A model generated the notes under the pieces. The model saw only the letters and a list, made by a program, of their open reading frames with translations. It was not told where the DNA came from and made no database searches. The position numbers were made by a program, and so were the translations under genes. Shown here piece by piece: positions 17,937 to 25,086 of a stretch of DNA of 37,019 nt; position 1 is the first letter of the stretch, and each line of letters begins with the position of its first letter. This DNA is from an uncultured Caulobacter sp. GTDB taxonomy: Bacteria > Pseudomonadota > Alphaproteobacteria > Caulobacterales > Caulobacteraceae. The stretch lies in contig CALKHU010000147.1 in assembly GCA_937991555.1 (NCBI GenBank), forward strand, positions 1 through 37,019, in the 5' to 3' direction.

Positions 17937-19085
17937 ATGGCTCTCGACGCCGAAACCCGGGACCAGTTCATCGACACCCTGCGCCGGTTCGTGACCGAGC
18001 GGCTGCGGCCGCTGGAGGCCCAGGTGGCCGCCGACGACAAGGTGCCCGAGAGCATCATCGGCGAGATGCGCGACCTCGGCCTCTTCGGCCTCTCGATCCC
18101 CGAGGAATACGGCGGCCTCGACCTGTCGATGGAAGACGAGTGCCTGGTCATCTTCGAGATGGGCCGCACCAGCCCGGCCTTCCGCTCGGAGTTCGGCACC
18201 AACGTCGGCATCGGGTCGCAGGGCCTGGTCATGTTCGGAAACGATGACCAGAAGGCGAAATGGCTGCCCGGCATCGCCGCCGGCACGACGGTGACCAGCT
18301 TCGCCCTGACCGAACCCGAGGCCGGGTCCGACAGCGGCGCGGTGCAGACCCGCGCCACGCTGGACGGCGACGCCTACGTCCTCAACGGCGCCAAGCGCTA
18401 CATCACCAACGCCGGCAAGGCGGGGCTGTTCACGGTCATGGCCCGCACCAATCCGGACGTGAAGGGCGGCGGCGGCGTCTCGGCCTTCCTGGTGCCCAGC
18501 GATCTCCCCGGCATCACCGTCGGCAAGCCTGAGAAGAAGATGGGCCAGCACGGCGCCCAGATCCACGACATCACCTTCGACAACGTCCGCGTGCCCGTCG
18601 CCAACCGCCTCGGCGAAGAGGGCGAGGGGTTCAAGGTGGCCATGCAGGTGCTTGACAAGGGGCGTCTTCACATCGCCGCCCTCTGCGTCGGCGTCGCCGA
18701 GCGGCTGATCGCCGACGCGGTCGCCTACGCCGGCGAGCGCAAGCAGTTCGGCCAGGCGCTGGCGCAGTTCCAGCTGGTCCAGGGCATGCTCGCCGACATG
18801 AAGACCGAGGCCATGGCCGCCCGCGCGCTGGTGCTCGAAGGGGCGCGCAAGCGCGACGCCGGGGAGTCGATCGTGCTGGAAGCCGCCGCGGCCAAGTACT
18901 TCGCCTCGGAAATGGTCGGCCGCGTGGCCGACAAGGCCGTCCAGATCTTCGGCGGCGCCGGCTACGTCGCCGACTACGGCATCGAACGCCTGTACCGCGA
19001 CGTCCGCATCTTCCGGATCTACGAGGGCACCAGCCAGGTCCAGCAGCTGATCATCGCCCGCGAGACGATGAAGCGCGGCGGCTAG
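17937..19085 (+). CDS. Acyl-CoA dehydrogenase
   Basis: An FAD-dependent flavoenzyme that introduces the alpha-beta double bond of acyl-CoA, the first step of beta-oxidation or branched amino-acid breakdown, passing electrons to ETF. The 382-residue protein has the standard domains: N-terminal helices (residues 1-115), the beta domain with FALTEPEAGSDSGAVQTRA (FAD and substrate contacts), and the C-terminal helical domain with GERKQFGQALAQFQLVQGML and QIFGGAGYVADYGIERLYRD. The catalytic base is Glu363 in RIYEGTSQVQ. GAAGGGGAC upstream serves as ribosome binding site. Its TAG stop shares the palindrome CTAG with the stop of the convergent toxin gene. Chain-length preference cannot be told. Confidence 0.95.
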   Translation: MALDAETRDQFIDTLRRFVTERLRPLEAQVAADDKVPESIIGEMRDLGLFGLSIPEEYGGLDLSMEDECLVIFEMGRTSPAFRSEFGTNVGIGSQGLVMFGNDDQKAKWLPGIAAGTTVTSFALTEPEAGSDSGAVQTRATLDGDAYVLNGAKRYITNAGKAGLFTVMARTNPDVKGGGGVSAFLVPSDLPGITVGKPEKKMGQHGAQIHDITFDNVRVPVANRLGEEGEGFKVAMQVLDKGRLHIAALCVGVAERLIADAVAYAGERKQFGQALAQFQLVQGMLADMKTEAMAARALVLEGARKRDAGESIVLEAAAAKYFASEMVGRVADKAVQIFGGAGYVADYGIERLYRDVRIFRIYEGTSQVQQLIIARETMKRGG

Positions 19086-19681
19086 GGCAGGTCGCCGCCG
19101 TAGAGCTCGATCGCCCAGTCGGGCAGGTCGTCGGCGACGCTAACTGCATTGCCGAAGACAAAGCTGACGAGGCGCCGGGGGCTGGCGCCGCGCCGGCTGT
19201 TGTCGAACACGAAGGCCCGGTCGGCCATGAGCACCGCTTCCCTGATGAGAGGCTGGTTCCGTTCGTAGCGCGCGCGGATCCGATCCTCCGGCGCTGGGTG
19301 GCCGCCCTGCGAGACACGGCCGGAGACGCGTTCGACAGCGACGTCGGCATCGCGCACGTTCAGATGATAGACGGCGACCTGATAGCCGAGCGCCCTGGCT
19401 TGCCGAACGAGCGCGAGCTTCGACGGGTGGGAGAAGGTGCTCTCGACCACGAGACTTACTCCCTCACTCATCAGCGCCTGCCGGCGCTCGTCCGCGAGGC
19501 GCTGTCCCTCAGCACTCTCGGCCTCGGTAGCCGCGACGTGGCCGAAGGCTTCAAGCGCCAGGCTGTCGGCGTTGACGAACTCGGCGTCCGTCATTCGCTT
19601 CAGCATCTGTTCGTAGAAGGTGGTCTTGCCGGCGCCGTTGGGCCCGGCGATGACATGCAGCCAAGGCGGGGCCTTGACCAG
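19082..19681 (-). CDS. Zeta-toxin family kinase, non-canonical start
   Basis: A P-loop kinase of the zeta-toxin group. Zeta toxins phosphorylate UDP-N-acetylglucosamine and related sugars and so block cell-wall synthesis. Visible: Walker A in HVIAGPNGAGKTTFYEQ, NADSLALEAFG, SLVVESTFSHPSKLALVRQA, a substrate/ATP Arg region GRVSQGGHPAPEDRIRARYE, and VFDNS. The first ATG in frame (19606) lies after the P-loop and would give a dead 174-residue protein. Between the antitoxin stop (19690-19688) and that ATG, in the same frame, there is no ATG, GTG or TTG. The best candidate is CTG at 19681, giving 199 residues, with TAGG just upstream. The coordinates adopt that CTG and are uncertain. It is 6 bases downstream of the antitoxin and almost certainly its partner. 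Confidence 0.75.
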   Translation of the reverse strand: MVKAPPWLHVIAGPNGAGKTTFYEQMLKRMTDAEFVNADSLALEAFGHVAATEAESAEGQRLADERRQALMSEGVSLVVESTFSHPSKLALVRQARALGYQVAVYHLNVRDADVAVERVSGRVSQGGHPAPEDRIRARYERNQPLIREAVLMADRAFVFDNSRRGASPRRLVSFVFGNAVSVADDLPDWAIELYGGDLP

Positions 19682-19687
19682 GGCGGC

Positions 19688-20068
19688 CTACTTCACGCGA
19701 CGCAGGCGGGACTTGGCTGGAACGCGAACCAGCTTGCCAGTCTTGTCGAGACCGACCGCGCCCGGCCGTGACCCGATTTCCTTGTAGGCGGCCACGACGT
19801 CTCCGGGCGGGGCGTCGAACCAGGCGCCCATGTGATCGAACACCGCGCCTTGCTCCTCCACCGAAAGTGTTTCGAGCTTCACCTTGCCTTCCAGGGTCTG
19901 CCGAACGCGCTCGGAGGGTATGCCCGGCGCGCCTTCCAGGGCGCGTCCCAGCCGCGCCCAGTGTTCAATCTGGCCCGCGACCGAGCGGTTGAACAATTCA
20001 GCCTCGCGGCGGGCGTCTTCGACAAAAGCGTCGGGGAACTTCACGGATGCGAACTTGCGGGCGGTCAT
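19688..20068 (-). CDS. ParD-like antitoxin of the zeta-type toxin
   Basis: A 126-residue protein whose N-terminus, TARKFASVKFPDAFVEDARR, looks like the ribbon-helix-helix opening of ParD-like antitoxins: a beta-strand (ASVKFPD) followed by two helices, with RSVAGQIEHWARLGRALE. The C-terminal half, with FDAPPGDVVAAYKEIGSR, would be the toxin-neutralising part. The frame extends to 20122, but the ATG at 20068 has GGAG 8 bases before it and begins the conserved region. It is the first gene of the antitoxin-toxin pair, as expected for an autorepressed TA operon. Confidence 0.75.
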   Translation of the reverse strand: MTARKFASVKFPDAFVEDARREAELFNRSVAGQIEHWARLGRALEGAPGIPSERVRQTLEGKVKLETLSVEEQGAVFDHMGAWFDAPPGDVVAAYKEIGSRPGAVGLDKTGKLVRVPAKSRLRRVK

Positions 20069-20094
20069 CGTCTGAACTCCAGCTTCGGGTGGCA

Positions 20095-20138
20095 AAATGC
20101 TACCTCGGCGGGGCGAGTTCAAGCCCGTGCGAGCATTT
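20095..20138. promoter_or_regulatory. Inverted repeat in the antitoxin promoter region
   Basis: AAATGCT (20095-20101) and AGCATTT (20132-20138) are exact inverted copies 30 bases apart, in the 104-base gap before the antitoxin gene. TTGAAC in the antitoxin's direction lies between them and could be a -35 element. They may be operator half-sites for the ribbon-helix-helix antitoxin; this is inference only. Confidence 0.3.
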
Positions 20139-20172
20139 CCGACTCAGCTAGGGGTCCTGCACCGCCCGGGTG

Positions 20173-20835
20173 TCAGGCCCCGAAACCCGCCTCGGCGAAG
20201 TCGACCATCCGTTTCAGCAGGCTGTCGACGTCGCCTTCCTTGGTCAGGCCGTCGGACAGGACGTGCAGCCGATCCAGTTCCATGAAGCGGTTCTGGTGGA
20301 TCATCCCGAGCACGAAGTGCAGCCGCCAGTACACGTCCTCCGGCGGCAGGTCCGGCCGGGCGGCCAGAAGGGCGTCGGCGAAGCGCTTCAGGTGCGACAC
20401 GTCCGTGGACAGGACCTCGCGGATGTCCTGGGTCCCCTCGCTGCGGGCCCGGATCAGGAACTGCAGCGAGATGCGCTTGTCGTTCGACGGGTCCAGCCAA
20501 CGCAGGGGCGGGGCGAACAGGGCGGTCAGGATCTCACGCACCGGCGGCTTGCCGCCGTTACGGTCGTTGGCCTCATGCAGCATCCGCGCGCGTTCGCGGT
20601 TCAGCTCCTGGGTGCGCCGCCGGAAGATCTCGAACAGCAGCGCGTCCTTGGATCCGAAGTGATAGTTCACGCTGGCCAGATTGACCCCCGCCTCAGCGGT
20701 GATGTCGCGCACCGAGACGTTCTGGAAGCCGTGCAGGGCGAACAGCCGCTCGGCAGCGTTGAACACCAGCTGCTTGGTGGCGGCCTCGGCCTCCGGAGTC
20801 TGCGACTCCGGACCGTGATCGTCAGTGAGACTCAA
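20173..20835 (-). CDS. TetR family regulator with PsrA-like C-terminal domain
   Basis: A 220-residue TetR regulator. The DNA-binding domain is clear: AAERLFALHGFQNVSVRDI, then TAEAGVNLASVNYHFGSKDA, with recognition helix VNLASVNYHFG. The ligand domain has FLIRARSEGT and VYWRLHFVLGMIHQNRF, which I associate with PsrA-type regulators that release DNA on binding long-chain fatty acids or acyl-CoA. The frame opens at a TTG at 20898 without a ribosome binding site. The TTG at 20835 has GGAAGG upstream and starts MSLTDD, so I chose it. A palindrome at 20899-20912 is a candidate autoregulatory site. Confidence 0.85.
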   Translation of the reverse strand: MSLTDDHGPESQTPEAEAATKQLVFNAAERLFALHGFQNVSVRDITAEAGVNLASVNYHFGSKDALLFEIFRRRTQELNRERARMLHEANDRNGGKPPVREILTALFAPPLRWLDPSNDKRISLQFLIRARSEGTQDIREVLSTDVSHLKRFADALLAARPDLPPEDVYWRLHFVLGMIHQNRFMELDRLHVLSDGLTKEGDVDSLLKRMVDFAEAGFGA

Positions 20836-20898
20836 AACGCAGCCCTTCCCTTCCGTGAGGGGAGCTTTACGGGCGTTCGACCCATACGCAAGCGGCAA

Positions 20899-20912
20899 TA
20901 AACAGCTGTTCG
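20899..20912. promoter_or_regulatory. Candidate operator before the TetR gene
   Basis: TAAACAGCTGTTCG contains the perfect palindrome AACAGCTGTT. It lies 63 bases upstream of the preferred TetR start. It has the same AAC-N4-GTT form as the elements at 17907-17920 and 24344-24357. A site for autorepression is plausible but unproven. Confidence 0.4.
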
Positions 20913-20947
20913 AATCCGCAGCCGCGATGCTGCGGTGCGGTGCGCTC

Positions 20948-22231
20948 TCAGTCCGGGTGCCAGTCGGCGACGGCGGGGCGCACCCAGGGCGGGAACAGGT
21001 CGACCATCGGCTCGTACTTCTCGCGGGCGGCCTTGTGGCGGGCCTTGAGGTCGAGGACGACGTCGGGATGCAGAGAGGCGACGCTGTAGTTCTCGCCCGG
21101 GTCCCGGGTCATGTCGAACAGCAGCGGGTAGTTGAAGCGCCCGAGGTTGACGTGCCAGGCCCGGGTGTGGACCCGGGTCACGTACTTCCAGCGTTGCGTT
21201 CGCAGGGCGGCGACCTTGGTGTTGTCGAACAGCAGGATGTGATCGTGCGGGGAGGGGGCTCCGTCGTGGATCACCGCGGTGATGTCCCGACCGTCCAGTT
21301 CGAGGTCGGGCGGCAGGGTCGCCCCGGCGAGCCGCGCGAAGGTCGGCAACAGGTCGAGGTTGCTGGCGATGGCGTCTGTCACGGCGCCGGCGGGCACGGT
21401 TCCGGGCTGGCGCAGGATGAAGGGCACGCGATAGCCGCCGTCGAAGCCGGACTGACCCTTGCGCTCACGGAACGGGCCGGAGGAGCCTTCGAACCAGGGG
21501 CCGTTGTCCGAGGTGAAGATCACGAGGGTGTCTTCCTCCAGTCCCAGCCGGTTCAGTTCGGCCAGCAGGCGGCCGACGTGACGGTCGACCTCCTCGACGA
21601 CATCGCCGTAGGCGCCGGCGGGCGAGTCCCAGGGCGCGTCGTCGTTGCGCACCAGCGGCACGTGCGGCGCCGTCAGCGCCAGCAGCACGAAGAACGGCTG
21701 GTCGCGATGGGTTTCCGCGAAGGCGGTGGCGTTGTCGAAGTACCTGCGGGTCAGCATCGGGAAGTCGACGGGGCTTTCGGTGAGCGGGGCCTCGCCCGCC
21801 TTCTCGAACCAGGCCAGCGGCTGCATGTCATGGCTGTAGGGCAGGCCCTTGAAGACGTCGAAGCCGTGCACGTTCGGCGGCCAGTACTGGCCGCGGTGGC
21901 CGAGGTGCCACTTGCCGACCAGGGCGGTGGCGTAGCCCAGCGGCTTGAGCATCTTGGGGATGGTCAGCTCGGTCAGCGGCAGGCCGCGGTCTTCCGGCGC
22001 CTGGATCACCTCGTGCGCCAGGTTCATGCGCACCGGATAGCGGCCGGTCAGAAGGCCGGCGCGCGACGGCGTGCAGAGGTTCGCGGAGGCGTAGAAATCC
22101 GTGAACCGGGTTCCTTCCGCCGCCATCCGGTCGAGGTTGGGGGTGCGGATGATGGTTCCGCCGTCGCAGCCGAGGTCGCCGTAGCCGAGGTCGTCGGCCA
22201 TGATGACGATGATGTTCGGCTTGCGCGGCAT
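20948..22231 (-). CDS. Sulfatase (arylsulfatase-type, formylglycine-dependent)
   Basis: A 427-residue type I sulfatase that hydrolyses sulfate esters. The N-terminal metal ligands are in IVIMADDLGYGD (Asp13, Asp14). The maturation motif CTPSRAGLLTG starts at Cys53, the residue oxidised to formylglycine. Downstream are GKWHLGH, APHVPL and FTSDNGPW, all conserved active-site segments. The frame reaches 22258, but the ATG at 22231 has GAGGA 8 bases before it and the conserved MPRKPNIIVIMADD start. No signal peptide is seen, unlike most arylsulfatases, so it is predicted to be cytoplasmic. The formylglycine-generating enzyme is not in the window. Substrate is unknown. Confidence 0.92.
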   Translation of the reverse strand: MPRKPNIIVIMADDLGYGDLGCDGGTIIRTPNLDRMAAEGTRFTDFYASANLCTPSRAGLLTGRYPVRMNLAHEVIQAPEDRGLPLTELTIPKMLKPLGYATALVGKWHLGHRGQYWPPNVHGFDVFKGLPYSHDMQPLAWFEKAGEAPLTESPVDFPMLTRRYFDNATAFAETHRDQPFFVLLALTAPHVPLVRNDDAPWDSPAGAYGDVVEEVDRHVGRLLAELNRLGLEEDTLVIFTSDNGPWFEGSSGPFRERKGQSGFDGGYRVPFILRQPGTVPAGAVTDAIASNLDLLPTFARLAGATLPPDLELDGRDITAVIHDGAPSPHDHILLFDNTKVAALRTQRWKYVTRVHTRAWHVNLGRFNYPLLFDMTRDPGENYSVASLHPDVVLDLKARHKAAREKYEPMVDLFPPWVRPAVADWHPD

Positions 22232-22318
22232 GAACGGTGTCCTCGTTGCGAACCGCATCTGACCCGCTCCAACGGCGAAGGCGCAAGCCCTTCCCCATGA
22301 CGGTCGGAGAACGGTCGA

Positions 22319-23155
22319 TCAGGCCTTTGCCGTGACGATCCAGACGGCGGCGGGCAGCATGACGCCGTCGACGCCGTCGTGCGGCGCCAGCGCCCTGCGC
22401 ACGGCGTCGATGACGACGTCGCGCTTGTCGGGGTTCTCGCGCAGCAGCATGCCCAGCGGGCCGACCTTCAGCGACAGCGCGACGGCCTCGTCCAGCGGAT
22501 GGCCGCCGACGAACGTGTCGTATGGCGTCAGGTCGATATCCCTGTAGCCGGCTCCGGCCAGGATGGTCCGCACCCGGCCCGGATCGGCGAAGGCGAACGG
22601 GCCGGGGGCCGTGGGGTCTCCGGGCGGCGGCGCGGCGACATGGGCCAGGGCGGCCTCCACCGGGACGCGCATCCAGTCGTTGAACGGCAGCGGCCGCCAG
22701 CAGACGAACGCCAGGCGCCCGCCGGACTTCATCGCCTTGCGAATGTTGGCGAAAGCCGCGGTCGGGTCGGCGAAGAACATCACGCCGAAGCGGGAGAAGA
22801 CGCCGTCGGCCCCGCCCGGCTCGAACGGGTGAGTCTGGGCGTCGGCTTCGAGGAAGGCGACATTGCCAAGGTCCGCCGCGCGACGCCGCGCGACATCGAG
22901 CATCGGGTGGGAGATGTCCACGCCGAGCACCGAACCCGAGGGGCCGACCGCCTCGGCCAGCTCAAGCGTCGTCTGGCCGCAGCCGCAGCCGATGTCGATC
23001 AGGCGCTCCCCCGCGCGCGGCGACAGGGCCTCGATGGCGGCGTCGCCCAACGGCGCGATCTGGCGGTCGAGCTTTTCCTGCTGGGCCGCCCAGGTCTCGC
23101 CGGCCTGGGCGTTCCAGTAGGCGATCTGGTCGGCGTTGGCCGCCTCAGTGCCCAC
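22319..23155 (-). CDS. Class I SAM-dependent methyltransferase
   Basis: A 278-residue methyltransferase with a Rossmann-like fold. Motif I is DIGCGCGQTTLELA from residue 54, the acidic motif II is VLGVDISHPML, and DADxx-type motif III reads FLEADAQTHPF, followed by FSRFGVMFFADP and GGRLAFVCWR. This is the UbiE/MenG-like small-molecule class; the C-terminal VPVEAALAHVAAPPPGDPTAPGPFAFADP is common in class I enzymes annotated only as methyltransferases. The start is GTG at 23155, inside the last codons of the VWA gene (11-base overlap), so translation is coupled. Substrate is unknown. Confidence 0.88.
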   Translation of the reverse strand: MGTEAANADQIAYWNAQAGETWAAQQEKLDRQIAPLGDAAIEALSPRAGERLIDIGCGCGQTTLELAEAVGPSGSVLGVDISHPMLDVARRRAADLGNVAFLEADAQTHPFEPGGADGVFSRFGVMFFADPTAAFANIRKAMKSGGRLAFVCWRPLPFNDWMRVPVEAALAHVAAPPPGDPTAPGPFAFADPGRVRTILAGAGYRDIDLTPYDTFVGGHPLDEAVALSLKVGPLGMLLRENPDKRDVVIDAVRRALAPHDGVDGVMLPAAVWIVTAKA

Positions 23156-24326
23156 GCACCAGCTCGCGCATGGCCTTGTCGAGGCCGTCCAGCGTCAGCG
23201 GATACATGCGGTCGCCGACGATCTGCTTCATGACCTGGATCGACTGGGTGTAGTCCCAGTGCCGCTCGGCGGTCGGGTTCAGCCAGACCATGCTCGGATA
23301 GATCTGCGAAACGCGATCCATCCAGATCGCGCCCGGCTCCTCGTTCCAGTGCTCCACCGAGCCGCCCGGATAGGTGATCTCGTAGGGGCTCATGGTCGCG
23401 TCGCCGACGAAGATCACCTTGTAATCGCTGGGGAACTTGTGGAGCACGTCCCAGGTGTTGATCTTCTCGGTGTGCCGGCGCTTGTTGTCCTTCCACACGC
23501 TCTCGTAGAGGCAGTTGTGGAAGTAGTAGAACTCCAGGTTCTTGAACTCGGTGCGGGCGGCGCTGAACAGCTCCTCGCAGAGCTTGATGTGGCTGTCCAT
23601 CGAGCCGCCGATATCGAAGAAGATCAGCACCTTGATCTTGTTGCGACGCTCGGGGCGCATCTCGATGTCGAGGTAGCCCTTGCGCGACGTCGACTTGATC
23701 GTGCCGTCCAGGTCCAGCTCGTCCGGCGCGCCCTCGCGGGCGAACTTGCGCAACCGGCGCAGGGCGACCTTGATGTTGCGGGTGCCGAGCTCGACCGAGT
23801 CGTCGAGGTTCTTGTACTCGCGCTTGTCCCAGACCTTCACGGCCTTGCCGTGGCGGCCCTTGTCCTGGCCGATGCGGACGCCTTCGGGATTGTAGCCGTT
23901 GGCGCCGAACGGGCTGGTGCCGCCGGTGCCGATCATCTTGTTGCCGCCTTCATGGCGCTTCTTCTGCTCGCGCAGGCGCTCCTGGAGGGTCTCCATCAGC
24001 TTGTCGAAGCCGCCCATGGCCTCGATCGCCGCCTTCTCCTCGTCGGTGAGGAACTTCTCGGTCAGCAGCTTCAGCCATTCGGCCGGGATGTCGGCGGTGA
24101 CGTCGTCGCCCAGCGATTCCAGGCCCTTGAAGACGTGGCCGAACACGCGGTCGAACTTGTCGAGGTTCTTCTCGTCCTTCACCAGCGCCGAGCGCGACAG
24201 GAAGTAGAAATCCTCGACCGAGTTGTCGATCACGCCGTTGTCGAGCGCCTCCATCAGCATGAGGTACTCCTTCAGCGTCACGGGCACCTTGGCCTCGCGG
24301 AGCTCGGTGAAGAAGCGCATGAACAT
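23145..24326 (-). CDS. CoxE-like VWA domain protein
   Basis: A 393-residue cytoplasmic protein. The N-terminal helical half (FFTELREAKVPVTLKEYLMLMEAL) is typical of CoxE-like proteins. The C-terminal von Willebrand A domain starts at about 231 (IKVLIFFDIGGSMDSH). The MIDAS motif reads D238-x-G-x-S242, with Gly where many VWA domains have Ser, a variant I recall in this group. Later segments are EFYYFHNCLYESVW and VIFVGDATMSPYEI. CoxE-like proteins usually act with a MoxR AAA+ ATPase in metal-cofactor insertion or complex assembly, but no MoxR gene is beside it here. The gene overlaps the following methyltransferase gene. Confidence 0.88.
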   Translation of the reverse strand: MFMRFFTELREAKVPVTLKEYLMLMEALDNGVIDNSVEDFYFLSRSALVKDEKNLDKFDRVFGHVFKGLESLGDDVTADIPAEWLKLLTEKFLTDEEKAAIEAMGGFDKLMETLQERLREQKKRHEGGNKMIGTGGTSPFGANGYNPEGVRIGQDKGRHGKAVKVWDKREYKNLDDSVELGTRNIKVALRRLRKFAREGAPDELDLDGTIKSTSRKGYLDIEMRPERRNKIKVLIFFDIGGSMDSHIKLCEELFSAARTEFKNLEFYYFHNCLYESVWKDNKRRHTEKINTWDVLHKFPSDYKVIFVGDATMSPYEITYPGGSVEHWNEEPGAIWMDRVSQIYPSMVWLNPTAERHWDYTQSIQVMKQIVGDRMYPLTLDGLDKAMRELVRGH

Positions 24327-24343
24327 GGGCGTGTCTCGGCGTT

Positions 24344-24357
24344 CGAACGGTCGTTTG
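24344..24357. promoter_or_regulatory. Candidate TetR/PsrA-type operator before the VWA gene
   Basis: CGAACGGTCGTTTG lies 17 bases upstream of the VWA start codon and has the form AAC-N4-GTT. It matches 12 of 14 bases of the site at 17907-17920, and its distance to the start codon is nearly the same. It overlaps a second palindrome, CGTTCGAACG (24340-24349). Role inferred. Confidence 0.35.
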
Positions 24358-24407
24358 ATCGAGGATGGGGGGAGAGGCGCGGCTTGTCCAGCTTGGACGG
24401 GCGCATT

Positions 24408-24512
24408 GCGTCCTTCGACACGCCGCTACGCGGCTGCTCAGGATGACTGGGAAAGAAGCCTTCCCACCCTCGTCATGCCGAGCAGCGCCGAAGGCGCGTG
24501 TCCGAAACACGC
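24408..24512. repeat. Pair of inverted REP-like palindromic elements (BIME-like)
   Basis: Two related elements of about 40 bases face each other between the GNAT and VWA genes. The first (24408-24446) contains TCCTTCGACACGCCGC then TACGCGGCTGCTCAGGATGA, with a GCCGC/GCGGC stem. The second (24473-24512) contains TCATGCCGAGCAGCGCC, then GAA, then GGCGCGTGTCCGAA, with a GCGCC/GGCGC stem. The reverse complement of the first aligns with the second along its length. Between them is GGGAA...TTCCC, another small stem. The first is of the kind widely scattered between genes in alphaproteobacteria. It may also end transcription of the GNAT gene. Confidence 0.7.
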
Positions 24513-24517
24513 ACAGC

Positions 24518-25033
24518 TCACCCCCGCCGCAGGATGAACTCGCGGTCGCGGGTCCTGCCCACCGGAAACTCGTACTCGCCGACCTTCTCGAAGCCCATCC
24601 GACCGTAGAGCCGCTGGGCGCCGTAATTCTCCGACCAGACGCCGATCCAGAGGCGGCGCGGGCCGTCCTTCTCCAGCCAGGCCAGGGCCTCGGCCAGCAG
24701 GCGCGAGCCCGTGCCGCCGCCCTGGTGGGCCTTCAGTACATAGATGCGCTTCAACTCGCCGCAGGCCGGCGTGACCTCGTCGTGCGGCAGGTCGCAGGGG
24801 CCGGCGAGGGCGTAGCCGACGATCTCGCCGTCCTTCTCCACCGCCCACATGGCCTTGGCCGGATCGGCCAGATCGGCCGCGACGCGGTCGAGGCTGTAGG
24901 CGTAGGCGAGGAAGTCGCGCAGGTCGGCCGGGTCGTACAGGTGGGCGAACGTCTCGCTGAACGTCTCCGCGCCCAGACGGCTGAGCGCCTCGGCGTCGGC
25001 GGGCGTGGCGCGGCGGATGGTCGGCTGGCTCAT
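24518..25033 (-). CDS. GNAT family N-acetyltransferase
   Basis: A 171-residue acetyltransferase that transfers acetyl from acetyl-CoA to an amine. The N-terminus (PTIRRATPADAEALSRL) begins the GNAT fold. The pyrophosphate-binding motif A is GELKRIYVLKAHQGGGTGSR, with the Q-x-x-G-x-G pattern, and motif B is GVWSENYGAQRLYGRMGFEKVGEYEF. The substrate is unknown; WxxNxxAxxxYxxxGF is common in enzymes acting on polyamines, amino acids or protein termini. It is divergent from the deacetylase gene, with 53 bases between them, and a REP-like pair follows its stop. Confidence 0.9.
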   Translation of the reverse strand: MSQPTIRRATPADAEALSRLGAETFSETFAHLYDPADLRDFLAYAYSLDRVAADLADPAKAMWAVEKDGEIVGYALAGPCDLPHDEVTPACGELKRIYVLKAHQGGGTGSRLLAEALAWLEKDGPRRLWIGVWSENYGAQRLYGRMGFEKVGEYEFPVGRTRDREFILRRG

Positions 25034-25086
25034 CCGGCCCGACTACCCCATTCCGCGTTCGCCGAGGAAGGGGCTAGGATCACCGC

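Noticed and set aside
22305..22316. AACGGTCGAT as a fourth TetR-type operator near the methyltransferase 3' end
   Set aside because: One mismatch in the fixed bases and located at a gene end, not close to a start codon.
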